Assembly (NCBI RefSeq): GCF_001618685.1
Contig: NZ_CP014342.1
Coordinates: 1,364,001-1,428,000 of the forward strand
Origin: Geobacillus subterraneus
GTDB lineage: Bacteria > Bacillota > Bacilli > Bacillales > Anoxybacillaceae
DNA: 64,000 nt
Reading direction: 5' to 3'
Shown here one piece after another: positions 17,506 to 27,268 of this stretch. Positions within the stretch are counted from its first letter, which is position 1, and each line of letters starts with the position of its first letter. The notes below the pieces were generated by a model that was given only the letters and a program-made list of their open reading frames with translations, was not told where the DNA came from and did not search any database. Position numbers and translations under genes: made by a program.

Positions 17506-18693
17506 ATGTACGAGTTGTTGGTGCCGAGTCGGGTCATTTATGGGCGCGAAACGTTTCGTGAAGTCGGCAGGCAAGCGAAAGCGCTTGGGTCGAAAGCGCT
17601 CATTGTGAGCGACCCGGTGATGGAGAACATCGGCCTTGTCGCCCGGTGTGAACACTATTTGCAAGAGGCGGGGGTGCCATTTGCCAAGTACACAGGGGTC
17701 GACAAGGAACCGACGGATGTTCATGTAAAAGAAGCGCTTGACGTCTGCCGGAGTGAGCAATGCGATGTCATCATCGCTCTTGGCGGCGGCAGCAGCATCG
17801 ATGCCGCGAAGGCGGTGGCAGTGATGATGACGAATGAGGGAACGATCAGCGACTATGTTGGCAACGCTAGGATGTTCACGGAAAAACCGGTGCCGCTCAT
17901 CGCCATTCCGACGACGGCCGGCACCGGTTCCGAAGTGACGAAAGTGACGGTCATTATTGATACGAAGACAGACGTCAAAATGATGATTTCCCAGCCGGCG
18001 CTCCTTCCGGCCGTGGCGATCGTTGACCCGCTTCTTACTGTCTCATGCCCGCCATCCGTTACCGCGGCAACCGGTGTCGATGCGCTTTGTCACGCGATCG
18101 AAGCGTATATTTCCCGACGCGCCCATCCCGTGACCGATGTGCTGGCGCTATCCGCCATTGAGGCGATCATCGGCCATTTGCGCCGGGCGTACGAAAACGG
18201 TCAAGACATCGAAGCGCGGGAGAAAATGGCGATCGCGGCCATGAAGGCCGGCATGGCGTTCTCGAATGCCTCGGTAACACTTGTGCACGGCATGTCGCGG
18301 CCGATCGGAGCGCTCTTCCACGTGCCGCACGGCGTGTCCAATGCGATGCTGTTGCCAGGGGTGCTTGAATTTACAAAAGACAGCGCCGGAGAACGATTGG
18401 CAGTGATTGCCCGGCTCATCAACCCGCAGCTGAAGGACGTTTCCGATGCCGAAGCGGCCGATGCGCTTGTTGAAGAAGTGAAACAGCTTTGCCGTGATTT
18501 GCACATCCCGAATATGAAAACATGGGGCATTGACAAAGCGGCATTCGACAAAGCAGTCGATAAAATGGCGGCTGATGCGCTGGCAAGCGGCAGTCCGGCG
18601 AATAACCCAAGGGTGCCGACTCATGAGGAAATTGTCGCGCTGTATCATATTTGTTACGACTATCAGTATGGCACCAATACGGTCAGCCGTTAA
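17506..18693 (+). CDS. iron-containing alcohol dehydrogenase
   Basis: About 395 residues of the group III metal-dependent alcohol dehydrogenases. The nucleotide-binding GGGSSIDAAK is at about 95, PTTAGTGSEVT at about 135, and the metal ligands lie in GVDALCHAIEAYIS and HGMSRPIGALFHVPHG. AAGGGAGGCGG precedes ATG codons at 17503 and 17506. It is the first gene of the sigma-54 operon. With the downstream CoA-acylating aldehyde dehydrogenase it probably oxidises a hydroxyacid to a semialdehyde. 3-hydroxypropionate, 3-hydroxyisobutyrate and 4-hydroxybutyrate are candidates. Confidence 0.9.
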   Translation: MYELLVPSRVIYGRETFREVGRQAKALGSKALIVSDPVMENIGLVARCEHYLQEAGVPFAKYTGVDKEPTDVHVKEALDVCRSEQCDVIIALGGGSSIDAAKAVAVMMTNEGTISDYVGNARMFTEKPVPLIAIPTTAGTGSEVTKVTVIIDTKTDVKMMISQPALLPAVAIVDPLLTVSCPPSVTAATGVDALCHAIEAYISRRAHPVTDVLALSAIEAIIGHLRRAYENGQDIEAREKMAIAAMKAGMAFSNASVTLVHGMSRPIGALFHVPHGVSNAMLLPGVLEFTKDSAGERLAVIARLINPQLKDVSDAEAADALVEEVKQLCRDLHIPNMKTWGIDKAAFDKAVDKMAADALASGSPANNPRVPTHEEIVALYHICYDYQYGTNTVSR

Positions 18694-18724
18694 ATGAAGC
18701 AACGGTCAAAAGAGGGGGAAAAGT

Positions 18725-20056
18725 ATGCTGGGGATGATTGGTTTATTGGCCTCATTGGGATTGTTGATCTTTTTGACAATGAGGGGGATCAATATCATTA
18801 TTGCCGCGTTGATCAGTTCTGTTCTTGTTGCGCTGACAGGCGGATTAAACTTGGAAAAAGCTTTGATGGAAAGCTATATGACGGGCTTTACCGGCTATTT
18901 CGCCAGCTGGTTTCTTATCTTCTTAGCCGGGGCGATTTTTGGCAAAGTGATGGAGGACACCGGGTCAGCTGACTCCATCGCTCATTGGGTAAAAGAAAAG
19001 TTTGGCGCTAAACATGCTGTATTGGCGGTCGTTGCTGCCTGCGCCATTATGACATACGGCGGTGTCAGCTTGTTTGTCGTCGGCTTTTCTGTTTACCCGA
19101 TCGCCGTGTCACTGTTCCGTCAGTCGAATACGCCGCATCGTTTTATTCCGGCCGCCATGGTGTTCGGCTCGGTTTCGTTTACAATGACATCTCCGTATTC
19201 ACCGGAGATTCAAAACATCATTCCAACGCAATTTTTCCATACAACGCCGGGGGCTGGGGGATGGGTAGGCATTTTCGTCGGCGCAACGATTGCTGTGGCT
19301 GGTTCCCTCTATTTAACGCGTGTTGTCCAAAAAGCGAAACAAAACGGCGAAACGTTTTCCTTGCCATACCGAACCGGCGACGTTTCCGGTGCGGTGAGTG
19401 AAATTGCTGCTTCGCTCGAGCGCGGCGCCGGCCGTCCGCTGCCGAACATTGTTTGTGCCATCCTTCCGTTAGTGGCGGTGATTGTTTCATTAAACATTTT
19501 GGCAAAATTCATTTCTTCGACTTCAGCAGGGGTCTTGTCACTTGTCCTTGGTATTGTGCTTTGCTGGGTGTTAAATGCGAAATTCGTCCGCAAATTTTGG
19601 GAGGCCATGGCGTCCGGCGCCCAAGATGCGTTAGTCGCTGCCGCTAATACGTGCGCCGTCGTCGGCTTCGGAGCGGTGGCGAAAAATGTGCCGGCCTTTC
19701 AAAAAGCGGTTGACGTCCTTGTGAACATTCCTGGACCGGAACTGCTCGGATTGGGGTTGGCCGTCACGATTATTTGCGGCATGACCGGATCGGCTTCCGG
19801 CGGTCTCGGTATTGCCTTGCCAATCCTAGCGCCGATTTATCTGGCGAAAGGGCTTGACCCCGGCGCCATGCATCGGGTAGCAACGCTTGCTTCCGGTGGC
19901 CTTGATTCGCTGCCGCACAACGGATACATTGTGACGACGATTCGCGCCGTCTGCCATGAAACGCACGAGCGGACGTATAAGCCGATATTCGTTCTGTCGG
20001 TTATCATTCCGCTTGCCGGCATGTTCTTAGCCATTCTCTTATACTCGATTTTCTAG
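18725..20056 (+). CDS. GntP-family organic acid permease
   Basis: 443 residues with about twelve membrane segments and no signal for secretion. It belongs to the GntP/gluconate permease superfamily ([38 protein letters not shown], and [16 protein letters not shown] near the end). Members import gluconate, D-glycerate, 3-hydroxybutyrate and other hydroxyacids by proton symport. The pairing with an alcohol dehydrogenase and a semialdehyde dehydrogenase favours a short hydroxyacid over gluconate. AGGGGGAAAAG precedes the ATG. Confidence 0.88.
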   Translation: MLGMIGLLASLGLLIFLTMRGINIIIAALISSVLVALTGGLNLEKALMESYMTGFTGYFASWFLIFLAGAIFGKVMEDTGSADSIAHWVKEKFGAKHAVLAVVAACAIMTYGGVSLFVVGFSVYPIAVSLFRQSNTPHRFIPAAMVFGSVSFTMTSPYSPEIQNIIPTQFFHTTPGAGGWVGIFVGATIAVAGSLYLTRVVQKAKQNGETFSLPYRTGDVSGAVSEIAASLERGAGRPLPNIVCAILPLVAVIVSLNILAKFISSTSAGVLSLVLGIVLCWVLNAKFVRKFWEAMASGAQDALVAAANTCAVVGFGAVAKNVPAFQKAVDVLVNIPGPELLGLGLAVTIICGMTGSASGGLGIALPILAPIYLAKGLDPGAMHRVATLASGGLDSLPHNGYIVTTIRAVCHETHERTYKPIFVLSVIIPLAGMFLAILLYSIF

Positions 20057-20072
20057 AAAGGTGGTTTCATTC

Positions 20073-21536
20073 ATGAGCTCTGTAACCGAAACAAAAACAT
20101 TGAAAAACTTTATTGGCGGCCAATGGGTCGCTTCGACATCCGGAAAAGAAGAAATCGTGCCGAACCCGGCGACAGGAGAAGTGCTGGCGAAAGTGCCCCT
20201 CTCTTCGCGCGAGGAGCTTGATGCAGCGGTCGCGGCCGCCAAAGAGGCGTTCCGTGAATGGCGGAAAGTGCCGGTTCCGCGCCGCGCCCGCATTTTGTTC
20301 CGCTACCAGCAGCTGCTTGTCGAGCATTGGGAAGAACTTGCCCGTCTCGTGACATTGGAAAACGGCAAAGTGTACGAGGACGCGTACGGCGAGGTGCAGC
20401 GCGGCATTGAATGCGTCGAGTTTGCAGCGGGGATTCCGACGCTCATGATGGGGCAGCAGCTGCCCGATATTGCGACGAATATCGAATCGGGCATGTACCG
20501 CTATCCGCTCGGTGTCGTCGCCGGCATTACGCCGTTTAACTTCCCGATGATGGTGCCGTGCTGGATGTTCCCGCTCGCCATCGCTTGCGGCAATACGTTC
20601 GTGCTGAAGCCGTCTGAGCGGACGCCGCTGCTCGCCAACCGCTTGGCTGAGCTGTTTACTGAAGCCGGACTGCCTGCAGGAGTATTGAATATTGTCCATG
20701 GGGCACACGAGGTCGTGAACGGCATTTTAGAACATAAAGACATTAAAGCTGTTTCGTTTGTCGGCTCGCAGCCGGTTGCGGAGTACGTATACAAAACGGC
20801 CGCCGCCCACGGCAAGCGGGTGCAGGCGCTCGCCGGCGCGAAAAACCATTCGATCGTCATGCCGGATGCCGACCTTGATATGGCGGTGACGAACATCATC
20901 AACGCCGCCTTTGGTTCGGCGGGTGAGCGGTGCATGGCGTGCTCGGTCGTTGTCGCTGTCGGTGATATCGCTGATGAGTTGGTGGAGCGGCTCAAACAGG
21001 CTGCTGACCGCATCCAAATCGGCAACGGGCTTGACCAAGGCGTCTTTTTAGGACCGGTCATTCGCGAGGCGCATAAAGAGCGGACGATCAAATACATTGA
21101 AATCGGCGAAAAAGAAGGCGCGCTCCTTGTCCGCGATGGCCGTCGCGACGCTGCCACAAGCGGAAAAGGCTACTTCGTCGGCCCGACGATTTTTGACCAT
21201 GTCAAGCCGGGCATGACGATTTGGACGGACGAAATTTTCGCTCCGGTTCTGTCCGTCGTCCGCGCCCGCGACTTGGATGAAGCGATTGAGATCGCCAACC
21301 GGTCGGAGTTTGCCAACGGCGCCTGCATTTACACCGACAGCGCCAAAGCGATCCGCCAGTTCCGCGAAGAAATCGACGCCGGCATGCTTGGCGTCAACGT
21401 CGCCGTCCCGGCGCCGATGGCCTTCTTCCCGTTCTCGGGCTACAAAAACTCGTTCTATGGCGACCTTCATGCCAACGGCCGCGACGGCGTCGAGTTTTAC
21501 ACGAGAAAGAAAATGGTGACGGCGAGGTATCAGTAA
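20073..21536 (+). CDS. CoA-acylating methylmalonate-semialdehyde dehydrogenase-like protein
   Basis: 487 residues of the MmsA/IolA branch of the aldehyde dehydrogenase superfamily. Branch markers are [22 protein letters not shown] and the catalytic-cysteine motif GSAGERCMA. These enzymes oxidise malonate or methylmalonate semialdehyde with CoA and NAD, giving acetyl- or propionyl-CoA and CO2. The ATG at 20073 is spaced correctly from AGAAAGGTGG; the GTG at 20061 is within that site. It is the last gene of the sigma-54 operon and is followed by a terminator. Its specificity decides the pathway. Confidence 0.88.
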   Translation: MSSVTETKTLKNFIGGQWVASTSGKEEIVPNPATGEVLAKVPLSSREELDAAVAAAKEAFREWRKVPVPRRARILFRYQQLLVEHWEELARLVTLENGKVYEDAYGEVQRGIECVEFAAGIPTLMMGQQLPDIATNIESGMYRYPLGVVAGITPFNFPMMVPCWMFPLAIACGNTFVLKPSERTPLLANRLAELFTEAGLPAGVLNIVHGAHEVVNGILEHKDIKAVSFVGSQPVAEYVYKTAAAHGKRVQALAGAKNHSIVMPDADLDMAVTNIINAAFGSAGERCMACSVVVAVGDIADELVERLKQAADRIQIGNGLDQGVFLGPVIREAHKERTIKYIEIGEKEGALLVRDGRRDAATSGKGYFVGPTIFDHVKPGMTIWTDEIFAPVLSVVRARDLDEAIEIANRSEFANGACIYTDSAKAIRQFREEIDAGMLGVNVAVPAPMAFFPFSGYKNSFYGDLHANGRDGVEFYTRKKMVTARYQ

Positions 21537-21547
21537 AATAGGCTGTA

Positions 21548-21582
21548 AGAGGGTGTCCCAAAAGGATCGGGACACCCTTTCT
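21548..21582 (+). terminator. terminator of the sigma-54 operon
   Basis: GAGGGTGTCCC pairs with GGGACACCCTTT (core 21551-21559 with 21569-21577), followed by T-rich sequence. The GGTGTCCC core is shared with the terminator at 8795-8828. Confidence 0.85.
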
Positions 21583-22022
21583 TATTACCGTATATAGACA
21601 ATATGTTGTGTTTTGTTAAGGAAAATTACCCTTTTGGGTCAGTCCCCTTTTTATCACCTCGAACCGAGAAGGCCTCCACTTCCGAGTAGGAGCGTGAGTA
21701 GGAATGAACCGGCGTCTGTCACTAACGTCTTCCTCTTGCGCCAAAAAACAATGGAAGGGTTTCGATTGCGATCGTTTTTTTGAGGAAGTTCAACGATGGG
21801 ATGCGCAAGGATGGCTTAGCTGACCGCTTACCGTAGGTTAGGCTGTTGTCAAGAAATCCCCTAATTCTCTACATGAGCGCGGGTGGGGAATGTTCAGTTG
21901 AGTCGGTTTCATTTCCAGCTTGTTGAGCGTGTAGTAAAAATTTAGGGGATACTATTCGTTCTGTGACCGCATCCAAAAGGAGCAGAGTGTGATAGAATAA
22001 AATAAAAAAGGGTGTGAGTTCG
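21583..22022. other. intergenic region with a possible insertion-sequence scar
   Basis: No gene seen in about 440 bases. ATCCCCTAA (21856-21864) and TTAGGGGAT (21942-21950) form an inverted repeat about 95 bases apart. The flanking DNA has different composition from the neighbouring operons. This could be the residue of a transposable element, but no transposase fragment is recognisable. Confidence 0.4.
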
Positions 22023-22319
22023 ATGGCCATGGACTATTTTCAGGTGAACTTGCCGAAAGAGTTTTTGTCCGCCATTAATGAATTGGAAGGCAACACAGTT
22101 GAGGCAAAAATAAAACTTTCATTGGCGATTGGTTTGTTTGTTGGAAAACAGGTGACGCTGGCGAAAGCGGCTGAATTGTCAGGAAAATCCTTAGGAGAAT
22201 TTATCGATGTATTGCGTTCGAAGGCGATTCCTTGGATGGAGTATACGGAGGAACACATCAAAGATGATTGGGACACGGTGCAAAAATTGAGCAATGAAAA
22301 TAGGGATCGCAATGAATAG
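22023..22319 (+). CDS. UPF0175-family protein, probable antitoxin
   Basis: 98 residues from the ATG at 22023. The helix-turn-helix-like middle (KLSLAIGLFVGKQVTLAKAAELSGKSLGEFIDVLRSKAIPW) is the hallmark of UPF0175. In many genomes this family is encoded upstream of a DUF3368 PIN-like protein, as here, and acts as the antitoxin and DNA-binding partner. The gene overlaps the next one by eight bases. It is more AT-rich than the metabolic operons around it, consistent with horizontal origin. Confidence 0.8.
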   Translation: MAMDYFQVNLPKEFLSAINELEGNTVEAKIKLSLAIGLFVGKQVTLAKAAELSGKSLGEFIDVLRSKAIPWMEYTEEHIKDDWDTVQKLSNENRDRNE

Positions 22320-22815
22320 AGTCACGGTCAATTCTACACCGATTATAGGTCTGTCGATCGTTGGGCAATTGACTCTTTTGTCTGAACTATTTGATGAAGT
22401 ATATGTTCCGGAAGCTGTCTATCAAGAAATTGTTCATAACCGTGCCCCACGCCATTATGGAAAAGGGGAGCTCAAACGATTGGTCAGCGAGGGGGTGTTT
22501 AGGCTATATAAAGTGAAAAATTACAATATTGTTAAAAGTTTATATGGAAAATTCCATGCCGGGGAGTTAGAAGTTATTATTGGAGCGAAAGAACTTGGTG
22601 CTCAAGTCGTTGTGATGGATGAGCATGCTGCCAGATCCTTGTCGAAACAATTCCTTTTACGACCTATCGGCACAATAGGAATTTTGATTCTTGGAAAGAA
22701 GAATGGGAAAATAACGGAAGTAAAGCCGCTGTTAGACACTTTGCTTGAAAATGGATTTTATCTTTCCCGACGTCTTTATCAAGAGGCTTTGTTACTAGCG
22801 GAAGAAACGCTGTAG
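22312..22815 (+). CDS. DUF3368 PIN-like protein, probable toxin
   Basis: 167 residues from the ATG at 22312; an alternative ATG lies at 22294. The sequence has the DUF3368 pattern: VNSTPIIGLSIVGQL at the start, GELEVIIGAKELGA in the middle and VVMDEHAARSLSKQF. These correspond to the acidic clusters of PIN ribonucleases. The first acidic position is Asn, which is common in this family. It probably acts as the toxin or effector partner of the upstream UPF0175 protein. Cleavage activity is not proven by sequence. Confidence 0.8.
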   Translation: MNRVTVNSTPIIGLSIVGQLTLLSELFDEVYVPEAVYQEIVHNRAPRHYGKGELKRLVSEGVFRLYKVKNYNIVKSLYGKFHAGELEVIIGAKELGAQVVVMDEHAARSLSKQFLLRPIGTIGILILGKKNGKITEVKPLLDTLLENGFYLSRRLYQEALLLAEETL

Positions 22816-22842
22816 CCCTGCCCGCCATGCTGGGCTTTTTTC
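22814..22842 (+). terminator. terminator of the UPF0175/DUF3368 pair
   Basis: AGCCC and GGGCT enclose a short loop and are followed by T-runs. The stem is short. Confidence 0.55.
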
Positions 22843-22854
22843 TTTTTTAAAACC

Positions 22855-22919
22855 TGTCAACAACCCCCTTGACAAAGTCGCATTTACTTATCATTGAAGG
22901 CCGGTTGTAAGCGTTTTAA
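22855..22919 (+). promoter_or_regulatory. mtlA control region: inverted repeat with -35 and cre site
   Basis: TGTCAA (22855-22860) and TTGACA (22869-22874) form an inverted repeat around eight bases; TTGACA also looks like a -35. TGTAAGCGTTTTAA (22906-22919) matches the cre consensus TGWAANCGNTNWCA at all but one position. This suggests control by MtlR and catabolite repression by CcpA. Confidence 0.6.
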
Positions 22920-22957
22920 GATAAAGGTACAGTCAAACAAAAAGGAGGAACAGCTTC

Positions 22958-24415
22958 ATGACGCATACAACCGGAAACGAAACAGGCTTCCGTGTAAAGA
23001 TTCAACGGTTTGGCAGTTATTTGAGCGGCATGATTATGCCGAATATCGGAGCGTTTATCGCTTGGGGGCTGATTACGGCGTTATTTATTCCGACCGGCTG
23101 GCTGCCGAATGAGACGTTTGCCAAGCTGGTCGGGCCGATGATTACGTACTTGCTGCCGCTATTGATCGGGTATACGGGCGGCAAAATGGTTTACGACGTC
23201 CGCGGCGGTGTCGTCGGGGCGACAGCGACGATGGGGGTCATCGTCGGTTCGGAAATTCCGATGTTTTTAGGTGCGATGATCATGGGGCCGCTCGGCGGCT
23301 ATGTGATCAAAAAAGTGGACGGCCTCTTCCAAGGAAAAGTGAAACAAGGGTTTGAGATGCTTGTCAACAACTTCTCGGCCGGGATTGTCGGCGGCGTGTT
23401 GACGCTGCTCGCCTTTAAAGGGGTCGGTCCGGTCGTCACCGCCATCAGCAAAACCTTAGCGGCAGGGGTCGAAAAAATTATCGATTGGCATTTGTTGCCG
23501 CTGGCGAACATTTTCATCGAGCCGGGGAAAGTGCTGTTCTTGAACAACGCGATCAACCACGGGATCTTGAGCCCGCTCGGCGTCGAACAAGCAGCGCAAA
23601 CCGGGAAATCGATTTTATTCCTGTTGGAAACGAACCCTGGACCGGGACTTGGCATTTTGCTGGCGTACTGGCTGTTTGGCAAAGGAATGGCGAAACAATC
23701 GGCACCGGGAGCAGTGATTATTCACTTCTTAGGTGGAATTCATGAAATTTACTTCCCATACATTCTTATGCGCCCGATCTTGATTTTAGCGGCGATTGCC
23801 GGTGGAGTGAGCGGGGTATTCACGTTTACGATCCTCCATGCCGGGTTGGTGGCCGTACCGTCGCCAGGAAGCATTTTCGCTTTGCTCGCGATGACGCCGA
23901 AAGGAAATTACTTTGGCGTGCTCGCTGGTGTGTTTGTCGCCGCAGCAGTATCGTTCCTTGTCGCTTCGGTTTTCTTAAAAGCGGCGAAGCAAAAGGAAGA
24001 GGAAGAAGATTTGGCGAAAGCAGCGGAGAAAATGGAGCAGTTGAAAGGGAAAAAGAGCCAGGTCGCTGTCGCGCTGCAATCACAAGAAGAAGTCACGGCG
24101 TCTGCGATCGCAGCGGAACAAGCTGTTCCTGTACGGGTGAAAAAAATTGTCTTTGCCTGTGACGCCGGAATGGGGTCGAGTGCGATGGGGGCGTCGATTT
24201 TGCGCAATAAAGTGCAAAAAGCCGGCCTTGGCATTGAAGTCACGAACACGGCGATCAACCAGCTGCCGGCCGACGCCGATATTGTCGTCACCCATCAAAA
24301 TTTAACCGACCGGGCGAAAGCAAAATTGCCGAACGCCTACCACGTATCGGTTGAAAACTTCTTAAACAGCCCGAAATACGATGAGTTGATCGAGCAATTG
24401 AAAAAGAACGCGTAA
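22958..24415 (+). CDS. mtlA: PTS mannitol transporter, EIICB
   Basis: 485 residues. The N-terminal EIIC membrane domain (about 1-345) begins FGSYLSGMIMPNIGAFIAWG and carries GGIHEIYFPYILMRP. A linker rich in Lys and Glu leads to the EIIB domain with its phosphocysteine loop FACDAGMGSSAMG. EIIA is absent here and encoded separately by mtlF. AAAGGAGGAA precedes the ATG. It imports mannitol as mannitol-1-phosphate. A terminator separates it from mtlR, so the regulator has its own promoter. Confidence 0.95.
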   Translation: MTHTTGNETGFRVKIQRFGSYLSGMIMPNIGAFIAWGLITALFIPTGWLPNETFAKLVGPMITYLLPLLIGYTGGKMVYDVRGGVVGATATMGVIVGSEIPMFLGAMIMGPLGGYVIKKVDGLFQGKVKQGFEMLVNNFSAGIVGGVLTLLAFKGVGPVVTAISKTLAAGVEKIIDWHLLPLANIFIEPGKVLFLNNAINHGILSPLGVEQAAQTGKSILFLLETNPGPGLGILLAYWLFGKGMAKQSAPGAVIIHFLGGIHEIYFPYILMRPILILAAIAGGVSGVFTFTILHAGLVAVPSPGSIFALLAMTPKGNYFGVLAGVFVAAAVSFLVASVFLKAAKQKEEEEDLAKAAEKMEQLKGKKSQVAVALQSQEEVTASAIAAEQAVPVRVKKIVFACDAGMGSSAMGASILRNKVQKAGLGIEVTNTAINQLPADADIVVTHQNLTDRAKAKLPNAYHVSVENFLNSPKYDELIEQLKKNA

Positions 24416-24426
24416 ATCGGCATGAG

Positions 24427-24459
24427 ACGCAGGGGAATGGGATTTTCCCTGCGTTTTTT
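24427..24459 (+). terminator. terminator of mtlA
   Basis: ACGCAGGG (24427-24434) pairs with CCCTGCGT (24447-24454), extended by A-T pairs inside, then five more T. Confidence 0.88.
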
Positions 24460-24728
24460 GCTTTGCGATTTCGCGGTTACCTTGACTGCTTGGGACACTT
24501 TTATCCGCTCTCATCCGTATGAGTATGCCCGTACGCTGTGAACTTTGTCAAACGACGAAAGAGAAAAATACATGCAAAAATTAAAAGCTGTCAACAATAA
24601 CAATGACGAAAACGAAACATCTATTCATTGTCAAATCAAGAAAAAAGACCTTACAATAAGAAATGAGAAGACGATCAAACATTTTAAACATGTCAACAGT
24701 ACCGCCTAAGGATAGGAGGTGAACGGCG
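24460..24728 (+). promoter_or_regulatory. mtlR upstream region with promoter at 24628-24657
   Basis: -35 TTGTCA (24628-24633), an 18-base spacer and -10 TACAAT (24652-24657). Several GTCA/TGAC motifs related to the mtlA repeat occur near 24590-24610 and 24690, possible MtlR sites. No gene is seen. Confidence 0.5.
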
Positions 24729-26819
24729 ATGTACGTATCGGCACGGGATCGAAAGCTGCTTGAGCGTTTGTTGGCCGATGATCGGGAAATGACGGTCGGC
24801 GAACTGGCTGAGGAGCTGAATGTCAGCGCCCGCACGATCCACCGTGATTTGCAAGGCCTTGAGTCCGTTTTGCGGCGCTACGGGCTCGAGTTGGTGAAAA
24901 AAGCGGGGGTCGGCATTCGCCTCGTTGGGGAAAAGAAACAGAAGCAAACGCTGGCTGCGGAGCTGCTTCATCTTTCTCACCGTGAATATACGCCGGAAGA
25001 ACGGCAGCTGATGATTTTAATCGCCTTGTTGGAAGCAGACGAGCCGGTGAAACTTGTCTCATTGGCGAATGACTTAAACGTTACGGTCGCTACGGTCAGC
25101 TTGGATTTGGATAAACTGGAACAAACAGTCGAAGCGTATGGGCTTTCGCTTATTCGCAAGCGCGGATACGGCGTCGAGCTCACCGGTTCCGAATCGGCGA
25201 AACGGCGCCTCATTGGCGAACTGCTATTTCGGCATGTCGATGAACACGAGTTTTTGGCACTGATGAAAGAGACGATCCAGAGACGGTCGGACGACCCACT
25301 CGATACAGTGGCGGAAAAACTGCTCGGGCTGGTCGATCGGAAAAAGCTCGCCGTCATTGAACAACAAATCGAGCAGGTGAAAGAAACGTTCCCGTTTACG
25401 ATGGCCGACAGTTCGTACATTGCCTTCGTCGTTCACTTGGCGCTCGCCATCGAGCGCATCAAGCGGGGGGAAGCGATTCATTTCGACCCGCGTGATTTGC
25501 AGGCGCTTCAGGCGACGAGAGAGTATGAAATCGCGGAGGCGCTTGCCGAATCGTTAGAAAGAGCGTTTGGCATTGACATCCCAAAAGAAGAGATCGGCTA
25601 TATGACGATGCATTTAATGGGGGCGAAATGGCGCAGCCGCCAAGGAATGGTGATGGAGGAGCCGAGTTTGGCCGTCGGCATGAAAGCGCAACAGCTCATT
25701 CGTTTCGTCAGCCGGGAGCTCGGTGTCGATCTGTCCACCGACCGGACGCTATACGAAGATCTCGTCGTTCACTTGAAACCGGCTTTGTACCGTTTAGAGC
25801 ACGGGATGGGGGTCGCCAACCCGCTGCTTGATCAAATTAAGCAAGACTACGCGGAACTGTTTGCCATTGTCGCCGACGGAACAAAGCAGCTGTTTGGCGA
25901 TGTTTCAGTGCCGGAGGAGGAGATCGGCTATTTAGTGCTTCATTTTGCGGCTGCACTGATGCGGGAGAAAAAAGGCTGGCGGGCGCTCGTCATTTGTTCG
26001 AGCGGGCTCGGGACGGCAAAAATATTGGCGACAAGGCTGAAGAAAGAGATTCCGGACATCGTTTCGCTGGAACAAGCGTCCGTGTTTGAATGGAAAGAGA
26101 AAGATGCAAGCGCGTATGATCTTGTCGTCTCGACCGTGCCGCTGGCCGATGAAGCCGGCTCGTATTTTACCGTCAGCCCGATGCTGACGGAAGAGGAAGC
26201 GCGGGCGATTCGTGAATTTTTAGAGCGAAAATCGGCCGCTGAAAAGCGGATGAGGAAAGAGTCAACCGCACAGAGAAACAGGCCAGCGCTCGAGGCGATG
26301 AAGGCGGTTCGGCGCATCAGCGAGACGATCATCCACCTGTTGGACGGTTTTTCCCTCGAGGTGGTCAAGGGGCGCTCTGTTCATGAACTATTGGCGGACG
26401 CGTGCCGCCGCCTTGAACGAAGTGGCGTCATCGTCGATGCCGATGTCGTCATCGAGGAGCTGCGGCGCCGCGAGTCGCTTGGCGGGCTTGGCATCCCCGG
26501 CACCACATTGGCGCTGTACCACGCCCGAAGCTTCGCGGTTCTTCGCCCATCGCTTACGATGTACCGGCTTGATGCGCCGCAAACGGTGCCCGGCATGGAC
26601 GGAGAGCCGATGGAGATCAACACGGTTGTGCTGCTGCTCGGGCCGTCAGATGCCGATAAGGAGATGCTCGCTGTGTTAAGCGAGGTCAGCTCCTTGCTCG
26701 TGAAGGATGAGCAAAGCCTTGCCGTTTTGGCGCATGGCGGCGAGGAAGAAGTGTATTCACTTGTCAGCGCCCATTTGGAGCAATTTTTTGATCATTACTG
26801 GACATCAACGAAGGAGTGA
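24729..26819 (+). CDS. mtlR: mannitol operon activator, PRD-containing
   Basis: 696 residues with the full MtlR architecture: two N-terminal helix-turn-helix segments (TVGELAEELNVSARTIHRDL at about 18-37), PRD1 and PRD2 with conserved His in GYMTMHLMGA and GYLVLHFAAALMREK, an EIIB-like domain with Cys in VICSSGLGTAK, and a C-terminal EIIA-like domain (GLGIPGTTLALYHARS). PTS phosphorylation of these sites sets activity. GGAGGTGA precedes the ATG. Its target is the mtlA region and possibly its own promoter. mtlF follows with almost no gap. Confidence 0.94.
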   Translation: MYVSARDRKLLERLLADDREMTVGELAEELNVSARTIHRDLQGLESVLRRYGLELVKKAGVGIRLVGEKKQKQTLAAELLHLSHREYTPEERQLMILIALLEADEPVKLVSLANDLNVTVATVSLDLDKLEQTVEAYGLSLIRKRGYGVELTGSESAKRRLIGELLFRHVDEHEFLALMKETIQRRSDDPLDTVAEKLLGLVDRKKLAVIEQQIEQVKETFPFTMADSSYIAFVVHLALAIERIKRGEAIHFDPRDLQALQATREYEIAEALAESLERAFGIDIPKEEIGYMTMHLMGAKWRSRQGMVMEEPSLAVGMKAQQLIRFVSRELGVDLSTDRTLYEDLVVHLKPALYRLEHGMGVANPLLDQIKQDYAELFAIVADGTKQLFGDVSVPEEEIGYLVLHFAAALMREKKGWRALVICSSGLGTAKILATRLKKEIPDIVSLEQASVFEWKEKDASAYDLVVSTVPLADEAGSYFTVSPMLTEEEARAIREFLERKSAAEKRMRKESTAQRNRPALEAMKAVRRISETIIHLLDGFSLEVVKGRSVHELLADACRRLERSGVIVDADVVIEELRRRESLGGLGIPGTTLALYHARSFAVLRPSLTMYRLDAPQTVPGMDGEPMEINTVVLLLGPSDADKEMLAVLSEVSSLLVKDEQSLAVLAHGGEEEVYSLVSAHLEQFFDHYWTSTKE

Positions 26820-26824
26820 AAACG

Positions 26825-27268
26825 ATGGTAACCCATTCGATTTTAAACAAAGAAAACATTGTGCTAAATGCCCAACCCAAAACAAAAGAAGAGGCGATCC
26901 GCCTTGCTGGCGAGGTGTTGGTCAAGCAAGGATATGTCGCCCCGGCATATGTTGATGCGATGCTTGAGCGGGAAGAACTGACATCAACGTATATCGGCAA
27001 CAATGTCGCCATTCCGCACGGAACGGAAGCAGCCAAAGCGCTCGTGAAACAGTCCGGCATTTCGATCGTGCAAGTCCCGGGCGGCGTCGATTTTGGCGGC
27101 GGCAATACGGCTCTGATCGTGATCGGCATTGCCGGCAAAGACGGGGAGCATTTGGATATTCTGTCAAAACTGGCGCTCGTCTGTGCGGAAGCGGACAATG
27201 TCGAAGCGATGGCGAACGCCAAAACAGAAGAAGACATTCTTGCGCTGCTCAATGAGGTGAACGGCTGA
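26825..27268 (+). CDS. mtlF: PTS mannitol EIIA component
   Basis: 147 residues. The phospho-accepting histidine lies in [13 protein letters not shown], the fructose/mannitol EIIA signature. AAGGAGTG overlaps the end of mtlR and positions the ATG at 26825. It passes phosphate from HPr to the EIIB domain of MtlA. Its stop codon overlaps the mtlD start (TGATG), which implies coupled translation. Confidence 0.95.
   Translation: MVTHSILNKENIVLNAQPKTKEEAIRLAGEVLVKQGYVAPAYVDAMLEREELTSTYIGNNVAIPHGTEAAKALVKQSGISIVQVPGGVDFGGGNTALIVIGIAGKDGEHLDILSKLALVCAEADNVEAMANAKTEEDILALLNEVNG

Noticed and set aside
22312-22360. Loss of the first catalytic aspartate in the DUF3368 protein
   Set aside because: Asn at this position is common in the family, so it is not evidence of inactivation.
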